The notes under the pieces: model-generated
Databases searched by the model: none
Told to the model about the DNA's origin: nothing
Seen by the model: the letters and a program-made list of their open reading frames with translations, nothing else
Part shown: piece by piece, positions 17,303 through 25,490 of the stretch
How positions within the stretch are numbered: the stretch's first letter is position 1
Layout of the letters: every line of letters starts with the position of its first letter
Program-made: the position numbers and the translations under genes
Assembly: GCF_900142215.1 (NCBI RefSeq)
Contig: NZ_FRAC01000007.1
Span: 484,412 to 548,411, forward strand
DNA: 64,000 bases
Source: Anaerocolumna jejuensis DSM 15929
GTDB taxonomy: Bacteria; Bacillota; Clostridia; Lachnospirales; Lachnospiraceae
Reading direction: 5' to 3'

Positions 17303-18808
17303 TTATAGGTTATAAAGCTTTGTATATTTATCAGTCAGGTAAGATACATAGTAGTCGGCATTCAAATCTTCCTTCATCATGCCTGTCAGTAGTTCGGAGG
17401 TATTCTTTGTAGCTCCATATTTATGAATGTGCTCTTTTAAGAATGCAACAATGGGAGCCAGATTACCCTGCTTTAAGTGCTCTTCCACGGGAAGCATTTT
17501 TGCCATGCAGCTGTATATCTGTGCGGAAATAGCGCTGCCTAAGGCATAGGAAGGAAAATATCCGAAGCTTCCGCCTGCCCAGTGGATATCCTGTAAGATG
17601 CCTTCCGCATCGTTTTCCGGTTCAATTCCTAAATACTCTTTGTATTTGCGGTTCCAGATAGCCGGAAGGTCCTTTACGGATACATTTTCCTCAAAAATCA
17701 TCTTTTCTATTTCATAGCGGATAATTATATGAAGGGAATAGGAGAGTTCATCAGCCTCCGTACGGATTAAGCCCGGTTCTGATTTGTTGATTCCGGCAAT
17801 GAACTGCTCAAGAGGAATGTCACTTAGCTGCTCGGGAAAATATTCCACTAATTTCGGATAGACCGGAAGCCAGAAAGCTTCACTTCTGCCCAGCATATTC
17901 TCAAAGAAGCGGGACTGGGATTCGTGGATTCCCATGGAGCTGCCGCCGCCTACCGGAGTAAGGGTTATGGCATCATCAATACCCATTTCATAAATGGCGT
18001 GTCCGCTTTCATGGATTACGGAGAAGATGGAGCTTTCCAGATTATTGGGATAAATATGTGTGGTTATTCTTACGTCCTTATTGTGCAGATTGGTCGTAAA
18101 GGGATGGGCGCTTTCGGCAAGAACTCCCTTGGAGTAATCAAAACCCACATAGGAGCTGATAAACTTTCCGAAGGCTAGCTGCTTTTCCTTATCAAAAGTC
18201 TGATAATTATAGGATTTGTCAATCATATCCTTCTTGTCCGTAACCTGTTTTAATAAGGGTACGAGGGAAGCTTTGATCTTGTCGAAGAAGATATCCAGTT
18301 TTTCCATGGAAAAGCCTTCCTCAAAATCATCCAGAAGGATATCATAGATTTTCCTGTCTCCTTTTTTGCGGTATGAGGCAAATTTCTTCTGGTAGTTTAT
18401 GATTTCCTCAAGGGTTGGAGCAAACTCGTCAAAGGATTTATTCTTCTTAGCTCTTGCCCAGATTCCGGGAGCTTTGGCAGTCAGCTCACTGTAAGCCCTG
18501 TATTCCTGGGGAGGAATGGACTCCATCTGTTCATAGGACTTCTTCATGTTCTTTACAATTGCCTTCTGGTTAAAATCCAGGCTTTTTCCTTCTTCTTCGC
18601 CGGAAAGGACCGTTAGCAGCTCTTTGACTTCGTCGTTTATCAGGGTCTTAAAATATTCGCCGGATATCACGCCGATTGCCTTAGAGGTATTTTCTGCGGA
18701 AGCTTCCGGTGCCAGTGTTTCGTTATCCCATTCAAATAAGGTTAACGCTTCCCGAAAGGAAATATTTTTTTCAATATATTCACATAATTTAGCATAAGCT
18801 TTATTCAT
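17303..18808 (-). CDS. M32 family metallocarboxypeptidase (thermostable carboxypeptidase Taq type)
   Basis: A 501-residue soluble zinc carboxypeptidase that trims residues from peptide C-termini. The zinc-binding HEXXH motif is HESGHAIYEMG; the second family motif is GIHESQSRFFENMLGRS, and further family segments are IRTEADELSYSLHIIIRYE and GSFGYFPSYALGSAISAQ. Length equals the family norm of about 500. AAAAGGAGATACCT precedes the ATG at 18808. The gene is single, transcribed away from enolase. There is no signal peptide, so it acts in the cytosol, perhaps on peptides brought in by systems such as the nearby Opp transporter. Confidence 0.93.
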   Translation of the reverse strand: MNKAYAKLCEYIEKNISFREALTLFEWDNETLAPEASAENTSKAIGVISGEYFKTLINDEVKELLTVLSGEEEGKSLDFNQKAIVKNMKKSYEQMESIPPQEYRAYSELTAKAPGIWARAKKNKSFDEFAPTLEEIINYQKKFASYRKKGDRKIYDILLDDFEEGFSMEKLDIFFDKIKASLVPLLKQVTDKKDMIDKSYNYQTFDKEKQLAFGKFISSYVGFDYSKGVLAESAHPFTTNLHNKDVRITTHIYPNNLESSIFSVIHESGHAIYEMGIDDAITLTPVGGGSSMGIHESQSRFFENMLGRSEAFWLPVYPKLVEYFPEQLSDIPLEQFIAGINKSEPGLIRTEADELSYSLHIIIRYEIEKMIFEENVSVKDLPAIWNRKYKEYLGIEPENDAEGILQDIHWAGGSFGYFPSYALGSAISAQIYSCMAKMLPVEEHLKQGNLAPIVAFLKEHIHKYGATKNTSELLTGMMKEDLNADYYVSYLTDKYTKLYNL

Positions 18809-18981
18809 AGGTATCTCCTTTTTTGATTCATTTTTTCCAGTATATCATATGGTAAGAGCTGGCAGCAACTTAAAAAGAATGTTTTTATAATGTGTAAAAC
18901 ACAGCCAGACTTAGGATTACCTTAGAGCATAAAGAATATGCAGAACAAACCGCAGGAATGAATACATGGAAAGGGATTGTC

Positions 18982-18987
18982 TATAAT
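18982..18987 (+). promoter_or_regulatory. Candidate -10 element of the enolase gene
   Basis: TATAAT 66 bases before the enolase start, with no good -35 at the usual distance. The rest of the 245-base divergent gap shows nothing else I can support. Confidence 0.35.
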
Positions 18988-19053
18988 ATATAGAGAAAGA
19001 AATAGATAGAAAATCATAAAATGTATAGCTGTGCAGAAAAAGGAGAATTCATT

Positions 19054-20364
19054 ATGAAAAAGCATTTTGAGATTGAAAAAGTCACCGGAAGAGAAATACT
19101 GGATTCCAGAGGAAATCCCACGGTGGAAGTAGAGGTGTTATTGGCGGACGGAAGCCTTGGAAGGGCGGCAGTTCCCTCAGGAGCTTCCACAGGAGCCTTT
19201 GAAGCAGTGGAGTTAAGGGATAATGATAAGAAAAGATATCTTGGAAATGGTGTAAAAAAAGCAGTTGAAAACGTTAATAAGGTCATTGCAAAGGAAATTG
19301 CCGGACTCAATGCACTAAACCAGGTGGAAATTGATAAAAAGATGATTGAGGCCGATGGCACTGAAAATAAAGGTAAACTGGGAGCCAATGCCATTCTGGG
19401 AGCCTCCCTTGCAACGGCAAAGGCTGCTGCCGAAGCACTGAACCTGCCCTTATACCAGTATATTGGCGGAGTAAATGCCAAGGTATTGCCGGTGCCTATG
19501 ATGAATATTATAAATGGCGGAAAGCATGCGGATTCCAGCCTCAATATCCAGGAGTTCATGATTATGCCAATTGGTGCCAAATGCTTCAGTGAAGGGCTGG
19601 AATGGAGTACCACCATATTCCACACCCTGAAAAAACTGTTAAAGAGCGAAGGCTATGTGACAGCAGTAGGAGATGAAGGCGGCTTTGCTCCGAAATTCAA
19701 AAGTGATGAGGAAGCACTGAATTACATTGTAAAAGCGGTAGGAGAAGCTGGCTTTGAACCAGGAAAGGATTTCGGCATCGCAATGGATGTGGCTTCCACC
19801 GAGATGTATGATGAAGCGAAAAAGGCCGGCAGAGAAGGAGAGTACCTGTTTTGGAAGGCCGGAGAATATAAGAGTGTGGACGATATGATTGCCTACCTGG
19901 AGGATTTATGCGGCAGGTATCCGGTCATGTCCATTGAAGACGGCCTGGCAGAGGAAGATTTTTCAGGCTGGGAGAAGCTTACAAAAAGACTGGGCAGCAA
20001 AGTCCAGTTAGTAGGTGATGATTTGTTCGTGACAAATACAAAGAGAATCAGAAAAGGGATAGAGCTTGACATATCCAATTCTGTTCTGATTAAATTCAAC
20101 CAGATCGGTACCTTAACGGAAACCCTGGAAGCAATTGAGATGGCAAAGAATAATAAATGGACGGCTATTGTGTCCCACCGGTCAGGAGAAACGGAGGATG
20201 TTACCCTGGCAGATATCGCTGTCGCTACCAATGCAGGGCAGATTAAGACAGGTGCTCCTTCCAGAAGCGACCGTGTAGCAAAATATAACAGGCTTCTCAG
20301 AATCGAGGAGCAGTTAGGGGATACGGCCATATACCTGGGAAGAAATTGCTTTCAGGTTAAATAA
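19054..20364 (+). CDS. eno: Enolase (phosphopyruvate hydratase)
   Basis: A 436-residue glycolytic enzyme converting 2-phosphoglycerate to phosphoenolpyruvate. Diagnostic segments are EILDSRGNPTVEVEV at the start, SGASTGAFEAVELRD, the catalytic Glu region GDEGGFAPKF, the Mg-binding SIEDGLAEEDFSGW and GDDLFVTNT, the catalytic Lys in LIKFNQIGTLTETLEAI, and the closing signature SHRSGETEDVTLADIAVATNAGQIKTGAPSRSDRVAKYN. I chose the ATG at 19054, with AAAGGAG 8-9 bases upstream; the 11 extra residues of a longer frame have no counterpart. The gene appears monocistronic and is followed by an unusual tandem repeat. Confidence 0.97.
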   Translation: MKKHFEIEKVTGREILDSRGNPTVEVEVLLADGSLGRAAVPSGASTGAFEAVELRDNDKKRYLGNGVKKAVENVNKVIAKEIAGLNALNQVEIDKKMIEADGTENKGKLGANAILGASLATAKAAAEALNLPLYQYIGGVNAKVLPVPMMNIINGGKHADSSLNIQEFMIMPIGAKCFSEGLEWSTTIFHTLKKLLKSEGYVTAVGDEGGFAPKFKSDEEALNYIVKAVGEAGFEPGKDFGIAMDVASTEMYDEAKKAGREGEYLFWKAGEYKSVDDMIAYLEDLCGRYPVMSIEDGLAEEDFSGWEKLTKRLGSKVQLVGDDLFVTNTKRIRKGIELDISNSVLIKFNQIGTLTETLEAIEMAKNNKWTAIVSHRSGETEDVTLADIAVATNAGQIKTGAPSRSDRVAKYNRLLRIEEQLGDTAIYLGRNCFQVK

Positions 20365-20383
20365 AACGGTTCAGCAGTATTTA

Positions 20384-20656
20384 AGGAAGGGATATTAATA
20401 AACAGATAAAGCAGCTTTGTGGAAAGGCTGTTAAATAAACGGATAAAGCAGCTTTGAGAAAGGGATATTAATAAATGGATAAAGCAGCTTTGAGGAAGGG
20501 CTGTTAATAAATGGATAAAGCAGCTTTGAGGAAGGGCTGTTAAATAAACGGATAAAGCAGCCTTTGAGGAATGAATGTTAAAAAACAGTTAAAGCATCCT
20601 GAGGGTGGGTTGTTAAAAATAGTTAAAGCAGTCTGATGGTGGCCGTTAAAAAGCAG
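20384..20656 (+). repeat. Degenerating tandem repeat of about 36-bp units downstream of enolase
   Basis: About seven to eight units of the type GAGGAAGGGCTGTTAATAAA + TGGATAAAGCAGCTTT, with period 35-38 bases. The middle units (20450-20560) are nearly identical; the last two to three are diverged (AAAGCATCCT, AAAGCAGTCT). Stop codons in the frames make coding unlikely. It lies in the 3' untranslated zone of eno, before a hairpin. Confidence 0.9.
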
Positions 20657-20665
20657 CAGAATAAT

Positions 20666-20715
20666 ACAGGAACCCTGTGTAAAAGAAAGTTGTTTCTTCT
20701 GCACAGGGCTCCTGT
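20666..20715 (+). terminator. Hairpin after the repeat array, probable terminator region of eno
   Basis: ACAGGAaCCCTGTG pairs with CACAGGGctCCTGT around a loop that contains a further AGAAA/TTTCT pairing. No immediate T-run follows, so termination here is likely but not certain. It might also serve the convergent small gene at 20763. Confidence 0.55.
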
Positions 20716-20762
20716 TCCATAAAATTTGTGATTTTTTTGACTGGTTCCTTATTAAAGCACAT

Positions 20763-20969
20763 TCACTGCTTTAATGGTACGGTATATACATTATCAACAA
20801 TACAGCGGAATCCTTTGATAACATTTCCGCTTACAAGTCTGTGCTCGTTTTTAGGGCATAAATCCACATCCATTGTATAGAACAGGTTGTCATAGATTTG
20901 GCAGGCATCCTCCATGTTGTCATTATAGGGAGCCATATCCTTTCTTTTGCGAAGCTCGTATGCATTCAT
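20763..20969 (-). CDS. Small hypothetical protein
   Basis: A 68-residue protein starting MNAYELRKRKDMAPYND. I do not recognise it. It is soluble, with one pair of conserved-looking features (VDLCPKNEHRLVSGN with a single Cys, and the closing DNVYTVPLKQ), and no membrane segment. The ATG at 20969 has AGAGG nine bases upstream; an ATG three codons further up would overlap that site. Codon use looks normal for the window and the gene stands alone, convergent with enolase, so I consider it real. Its function is unknown. Confidence 0.6.
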   Translation of the reverse strand: MNAYELRKRKDMAPYNDNMEDACQIYDNLFYTMDVDLCPKNEHRLVSGNVIKGFRCIVDNVYTVPLKQ

Positions 20970-21446
20970 AAATATCATCCTCTTCTCATTCGTATTTTTT
21001 GTGTATCATTGTATTCGTTCTTTTTTTAATCAGAGAATCCTAGAATTTTTTACATTGTTTTTATCTATATTATACCTGTAAAATCTTTATTTTTCAATTA
21101 TCATAAATTTTTTTTATTAAAAATTAATTAAAACCCGGTACTTTAGCGGTTTGAAGCATTAATTGGAAAAAACTTCAATGCTTTAATGTGCCATGTTTTA
21201 CTTGACAAACATAAAGATTTATAATATTCTTACTAAGTTGATATATACCACAAATACTTACTGTATATAACTTCCGACATAAGAGTATATATAAAAATGA
21301 AGTCTGCACAATGGCGTGTATACATGTATTTTACATGGTAGTAGTGGAGATTTTTTTGTTGTAGGTATAAATAAATACAGGAATGAAAGCTCTTGTAAAT
21401 GCAATATATCATCAAATAAATATTTTGATAGAAGGTAGGTTATTGT
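20970..21446. other. AT-rich intergenic region with oppB promoter and leader
   Basis: A very AT-rich gap between the small gene and oppB. It contains an imperfect stem (AAGCATT...AATGCTT, about 21154-21182) ahead of the promoter at 21202-21230. A leader of about 215 bases then runs to oppB, in which I see no recognisable riboswitch. Confidence 0.5.
21202..21230 (+). promoter_or_regulatory. Promoter of the opp operon
   Basis: TTGACA at 21202-21207, 17 bases, TATTCT at 21225-21230. Confidence 0.6.
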
Positions 21447-22364
21447 ATGGGTAGATACATACTAAAAAGAGTAAGTGCAGCAGTGGTAACCATTTTCCTT
21501 GTTGCAACAATTACATTTTTCCTTATGAATTTAGTGCCGGGTGGACCATTTGTATCGGAAAAATCCATCAGTGCTCAGGCACAGGCTGCTCTGAATGAGA
21601 AGTTTGGTCTAGACAAACCATTGATAGTTCAATATAAAAATTACATGGTAAGTATTCTTCATGGAGACTTTGGCCTAAGTCTGAAGCAGCGCGGACGTAC
21701 TGTAATGGAAATTATCACCAGCAGATTTCCTGTTTCTGCAAGACTCGGAGGTATATCCGTACTGGTTGCCATACTGATTGGTATACCATTAGGTTGTACG
21801 GCTGCCATTAACAGAGGAAAATGGGGAGATAATTTTATTATTGTTATTGCGACTTGCGGCATAGCAGTTCCAAGCTTTGTAATTTGTACGGTGGGTATGT
21901 ACTTCTTTGGTGTTCACTTGGGAATACTTCCTACTTACGGATTGACATCACCGGCTCATTATGTACTGCCTGTAATTGCACTTGCCTTTTATCCTACAGC
22001 ATATATTACCAGACTGATGCGTTCCTCCATGCTTGATGTAATTGGTCAGGATTATATCCGTACCTCCAAAGCAAAAGGTGTTTCACAGTTTATCTCCCTT
22101 TTCAAACATGCCCTGCGTAATGCAATATTACCCGTAGTAACCTATGTTGGTCCTCTGCTGGCTTATACTGTGACAGGAAGCTTTATTGTAGAGAAAATAT
22201 TTGTTATTCCCGGCTTAGGAGGCCAGTTTGTAAGTTCCATTACGAACCGTGATTACACTGTTATTATGGGTACTACAATATGTCTTGCAACATTAGTTAT
22301 CGTAATGAATACGATTGTGGATATTGTTTATAAGATAATTGATCCACGTATCCAGCTGAATTAG
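21447..22364 (+). CDS. oppB: Oligopeptide ABC transporter permease
   Basis: A 305-residue integral membrane protein with six hydrophobic segments. The N-terminus MGRYILKRVSAAVVTIFLVATITFFLMNLVPGGPF is typical of OppB/DppB. The cytoplasmic coupling loop DYIRTSKAKGVSQFISLFKHALRNAILPV contains the EAA-type motif. It pairs with OppC to form the channel for peptides delivered by OppA. It is the first gene of a five-gene operon in the order B-C-D-F-A; GAAGGTAGGT precedes the start. Length and topology are normal. Whether peptides or another solute such as nickel is carried depends on the binding protein, which looks peptide-type. Confidence 0.92.
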   Translation: MGRYILKRVSAAVVTIFLVATITFFLMNLVPGGPFVSEKSISAQAQAALNEKFGLDKPLIVQYKNYMVSILHGDFGLSLKQRGRTVMEIITSRFPVSARLGGISVLVAILIGIPLGCTAAINRGKWGDNFIIVIATCGIAVPSFVICTVGMYFFGVHLGILPTYGLTSPAHYVLPVIALAFYPTAYITRLMRSSMLDVIGQDYIRTSKAKGVSQFISLFKHALRNAILPVVTYVGPLLAYTVTGSFIVEKIFVIPGLGGQFVSSITNRDYTVIMGTTICLATLVIVMNTIVDIVYKIIDPRIQLN

Positions 22365-22376
22365 GAGGAACCAGAA

Positions 22377-23420
22377 ATGAAGGATAAGAATGTACTAAGT
22401 TTTCAGTTGAATGTGGATGATTTCCTGCCTGCAACTGACGAGGAAAGGCAAAGCCTGGTGCAGATGCGTCCCAGTGTAAGCTTTTGGAAAGATGCATTAC
22501 GCCGTTTATATAAAAACAAAGTGGCGATGGTAAGCCTTGCCGTAATTATATTTATTTTGATTTTTTCGTTTGCTGTTCCCAGCTTTTATCCATATAAATA
22601 TGACCAGCAGATTCAAGGCTCCGAGTATTTAAAACCCATGACTTATTCCAAACAGGAAACAGCTCTTAAGGATGCAGGAAAAAGTGTATTCCCGCATATT
22701 CTGGGAACGGATAATCTTGGCCGTGACTATGCGGTCCGTGTAATGGTGGGAAGCCGTATTTCACTGCTTGTAGGTTTGATTGCTTCAGCCATCATTTTAA
22801 TCATTGGTTCCGTATATGGATCAATAGCAGGCTTTTTCGGCGGCTGGGTAGACCTTATTATGATGCGTATTGCAGACATTGTTTATACAATACCTGATAT
22901 CTTATTGATAGTATTAATATCCTTTGCCATTAAGTCTCCCATGGAAACACTTGCTACAAAGCCTGGATTCCAATGGATTCAGACGGTAGGCGTTAACCTG
23001 ATCAGTATCTTTTTAGTATTTGCCCTTTTATACTGGGTAGGTATGGCAAGAATTGTCCGAAGCCAGATACTTACCTTGAAGCAGAGCGAATATGTAACTG
23101 CTGCAAAGGCATTGGGAGCTTCCAATGGACGAATCATAGGAAAGCATCTGCTTACCAATTGTATTGGTACCTTAATTGTAACTACAACATTACAGATTCC
23201 ATCCGCTATTTTTACGGAAAGCTTTCTTAGCTTTCTTGGTTTGGGAGTTGCTATTCCCTTACCATCCCTGGGATCTTTAGCAAGTGATGCTGTTAACGGA
23301 TTGAATTCCTATCCTTATTTATTAGTGGCACCGGCCGTTGGTATCAGCCTTATAATCCTCAGTTTTAACTTACTTGGAGACGGACTGAGGGATGCATTTG
23401 ATCCGAAAATGAAGAGTTAA
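22377..23420 (+). CDS. oppC: Oligopeptide ABC transporter permease
   Basis: A 347-residue permease with a long cytoplasmic N-terminal tail (residues 1-45) and six membrane segments. It carries the OppC_N segment FWKDALRRLYKNKVAMVSLAVI and the coupling motif SEYVTAAKALGASNGRIIGKHLLTN. The periplasm-facing insert (HILGTDNLGRDYAVRVMVGSRISLLVG) is the DppC/OppC signature. It starts 12 bases after oppB with AGGAGG in front, so the two are translated together. It forms a heterodimer with OppB. Confidence 0.92.
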   Translation: MKDKNVLSFQLNVDDFLPATDEERQSLVQMRPSVSFWKDALRRLYKNKVAMVSLAVIIFILIFSFAVPSFYPYKYDQQIQGSEYLKPMTYSKQETALKDAGKSVFPHILGTDNLGRDYAVRVMVGSRISLLVGLIASAIILIIGSVYGSIAGFFGGWVDLIMMRIADIVYTIPDILLIVLISFAIKSPMETLATKPGFQWIQTVGVNLISIFLVFALLYWVGMARIVRSQILTLKQSEYVTAAKALGASNGRIIGKHLLTNCIGTLIVTTTLQIPSAIFTESFLSFLGLGVAIPLPSLGSLASDAVNGLNSYPYLLVAPAVGISLIILSFNLLGDGLRDAFDPKMKS

Positions 23421-23438
23421 TTGGAGAGGATGAATGAT

Positions 23439-24446
23439 ATGAGTGAATATTTAGTAGATATACAAAATGAGCGGCTCTCCTTCTTTACCCCTGCGGGCGA
23501 AGTGAAGTCATTAAATGATGTTTCACTGAAAGTTGCAGAAGGAGAAGTTTTAGGGATTGTAGGCGAAAGTGGTTCCGGTAAGTCTGTTACAGCTTACAGT
23601 CTCATGGGACTTACAGCATATCCCGGTAAATTAATCGGCGGTGATTTGTACTTTAACGGTCATCACATAAATGAAATGAAAGAACGGGAAATGCGTAAAA
23701 TGAGGGGAAATGAAGTCTCTATTATTTTTCAGGACCCTATGACAAGCCTTAATCCGGTTTTTACAATAGGAAATCAGATTATGGAGGCTATTCTTCTCCA
23801 TACAGATAAAGATAGAAAACAGGCTCATGACCGTGCAAAGGAACTTTTGCAGTTAGTAGGTATTAATGAACCTGAAAAGCGTTTGAAACAGTATCCCCAT
23901 GAGCTGTCCGGTGGTATGAGACAACGTGTTATGATTGCTATGGCACTTGCATGTGAGCCGAAGCTTCTGATAGCGGATGAACCAACCACAGCTCTTGACG
24001 TAACCATCCAGGCCCAGATTCTTGAACTTATGACAGACCTTAAGAAAAAATTAGGAATGGCAATTATCCTTATTACCCATGATTTGGGAGTTGTGGCCGG
24101 TATGTGTGACAGGATTGCTGTAATGTATGCCGGTAAGGTAGTGGAAACCGGAACAACGGATGATATCTTCTACCATCCATCCCATGAATATACCAAAGGC
24201 TTACTTTTAAGTGTTCCAAATTTAAATGACACAGAGCATAAGAAGCTTGTTCCCATAGAAGGTCAGCCCATAGATATGCTGAATCCGCCGGCAGGATGTC
24301 CTTTTGCACCCAGATGCAATTCCTGTATGAAGATTTGTCTTCGCAAAATGCCTGAATACACCGATTTAGGAAATGGACATCAAAGTGCATGCTGGCTGTT
24401 AGATAAGGCTAAATTTGAAAGTGAGGTGCAGACTAATGGAAAATAA
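23439..24446 (+). CDS. oppD: Oligopeptide ABC transporter ATP-binding protein
   Basis: A 335-residue ATPase. Walker A is GESGSGKS, the Q-loop is IIFQDPMTSLNPVF, the signature is LSGGMRQRVMIAMAL and Walker B is LLIADEPTTALDVT. The C-terminal oligo_HPY extension holds a cysteine-rich end (CPFAPRCNSCMKIC), where related proteins bind an iron-sulfur cluster. I chose the ATG at 23439, nine bases after GGAGAGG; an ATG three codons earlier abuts that site. It overlaps oppF by 11 bases. It energises peptide uptake as a heterodimer with OppF. Confidence 0.93.
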   Translation: MSEYLVDIQNERLSFFTPAGEVKSLNDVSLKVAEGEVLGIVGESGSGKSVTAYSLMGLTAYPGKLIGGDLYFNGHHINEMKEREMRKMRGNEVSIIFQDPMTSLNPVFTIGNQIMEAILLHTDKDRKQAHDRAKELLQLVGINEPEKRLKQYPHELSGGMRQRVMIAMALACEPKLLIADEPTTALDVTIQAQILELMTDLKKKLGMAIILITHDLGVVAGMCDRIAVMYAGKVVETGTTDDIFYHPSHEYTKGLLLSVPNLNDTEHKKLVPIEGQPIDMLNPPAGCPFAPRCNSCMKICLRKMPEYTDLGNGHQSACWLLDKAKFESEVQTNGK

Positions 24447-25413
24447 AAAACTAGTTGAAGTAGAGCACCTGAAACAGTATTTTCCCGTCAGCGGCGGAGG
24501 AGCTTTTAATAAAAAAGTAGTAAAAGCGGTAGATGATGTTTCCTTCTTTGTAAATAAGGGAGAAACCCTTGGACTTGTGGGTGAATCAGGTTGTGGAAAA
24601 ACTACTACCGGACGTACACTGCTTCGTCTCCATGAACCTACAGGCGGTAAAATCATCTACGACGGTAAAGATATCACACATGTTAACATGTTACCTTACC
24701 GCAGGAAAATGCAGATTGTTTTCCAGGATCCATATGCCAGTCTGGACCCTCGTATGACAGTAGGAGACATCGTAGGTGAGGCTATTGATATTCATAAACT
24801 GGCTGCCAATAAGCAGGAACGCCGTGACCGGATTGTGGAGCTGTTGAGCCTCGTAGGATTAAATACAGAGCATGCCAATCGTTACCCTCATGAATTTTCC
24901 GGTGGGCAGCGCCAGCGTGTCGGTATAGCCCGTGCATTGGCTGTAAATCCGGAATTTATTGTATGCGATGAACCTATTTCCGCTCTGGATGTATCTATTC
25001 AGGCTCAGGTAGTTAATATGTTTGAAGAACTTCAGGAAAGTATGGGATTGACCTATTTATTTATTGCCCATAATTTAAGTGTAGTGAAGCATATATCGAA
25101 CCGTATTGGGGTTATGTATTTAGGTAAGATAGTGGAATTAGCGGACAGCAGGGAGTTAACCTTCCATAGTGTCCATCCTTATACAAAGAGCTTAATTTCA
25201 GCAATCCCTGTTGCAGATCCTATAAAGACCCGCGAATCAAAACGAATTGTTTTAAAAGGCGATGTTCCAAGCCCGGTATATCCACCGTCCGGCTGCCGCT
25301 TCCGTACCCGCTGCCCCTATGCAGACGAGTGTTGTGCGGCGCAGGAACCGGAATGGAAAGAGGTTTCACCCGGTCATTATGCTGCATGTCATCATCTTGA
25401 CAGAGTGAAATAG
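24436..25413 (+). CDS. oppF: Oligopeptide ABC transporter ATP-binding protein
   Basis: A 325-residue ATPase partner of OppD. Walker A is GESGCGKTT, the Q-loop is IVFQDPYASLDPRMTV, the signature is FSGGQRQRVGIARAL, Walker B is FIVCDEPISALDVS and the switch His is in FIAHNLSVVKHI. It has the oligo_HPY C-terminus with CRFRTRCPYADECC. The start ATG at 24436 lies inside the end of oppD, with GAGGTG upstream, giving tight translational coupling. Nothing unusual is seen. Confidence 0.93.
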   Translation: MENKKLVEVEHLKQYFPVSGGGAFNKKVVKAVDDVSFFVNKGETLGLVGESGCGKTTTGRTLLRLHEPTGGKIIYDGKDITHVNMLPYRRKMQIVFQDPYASLDPRMTVGDIVGEAIDIHKLAANKQERRDRIVELLSLVGLNTEHANRYPHEFSGGQRQRVGIARALAVNPEFIVCDEPISALDVSIQAQVVNMFEELQESMGLTYLFIAHNLSVVKHISNRIGVMYLGKIVELADSRELTFHSVHPYTKSLISAIPVADPIKTRESKRIVLKGDVPSPVYPPSGCRFRTRCPYADECCAAQEPEWKEVSPGHYAACHHLDRVK

Positions 25414-25490
25414 CTGTTTCAAAGACGCATCCAATTTCATCATATATAATATGGTGAATTGAATATAAATTAAAAATAAGGAGGAAATTT

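Noticed and set aside
20384..20656. CRISPR array
   Set aside because: Units are contiguous tandem copies of one sequence with no unique spacers, and no cas genes lie nearby.
21231..21446. Riboswitch in the opp leader
   Set aside because: The leader is long and AT-rich but I see no known aptamer motifs or a terminator hairpin.
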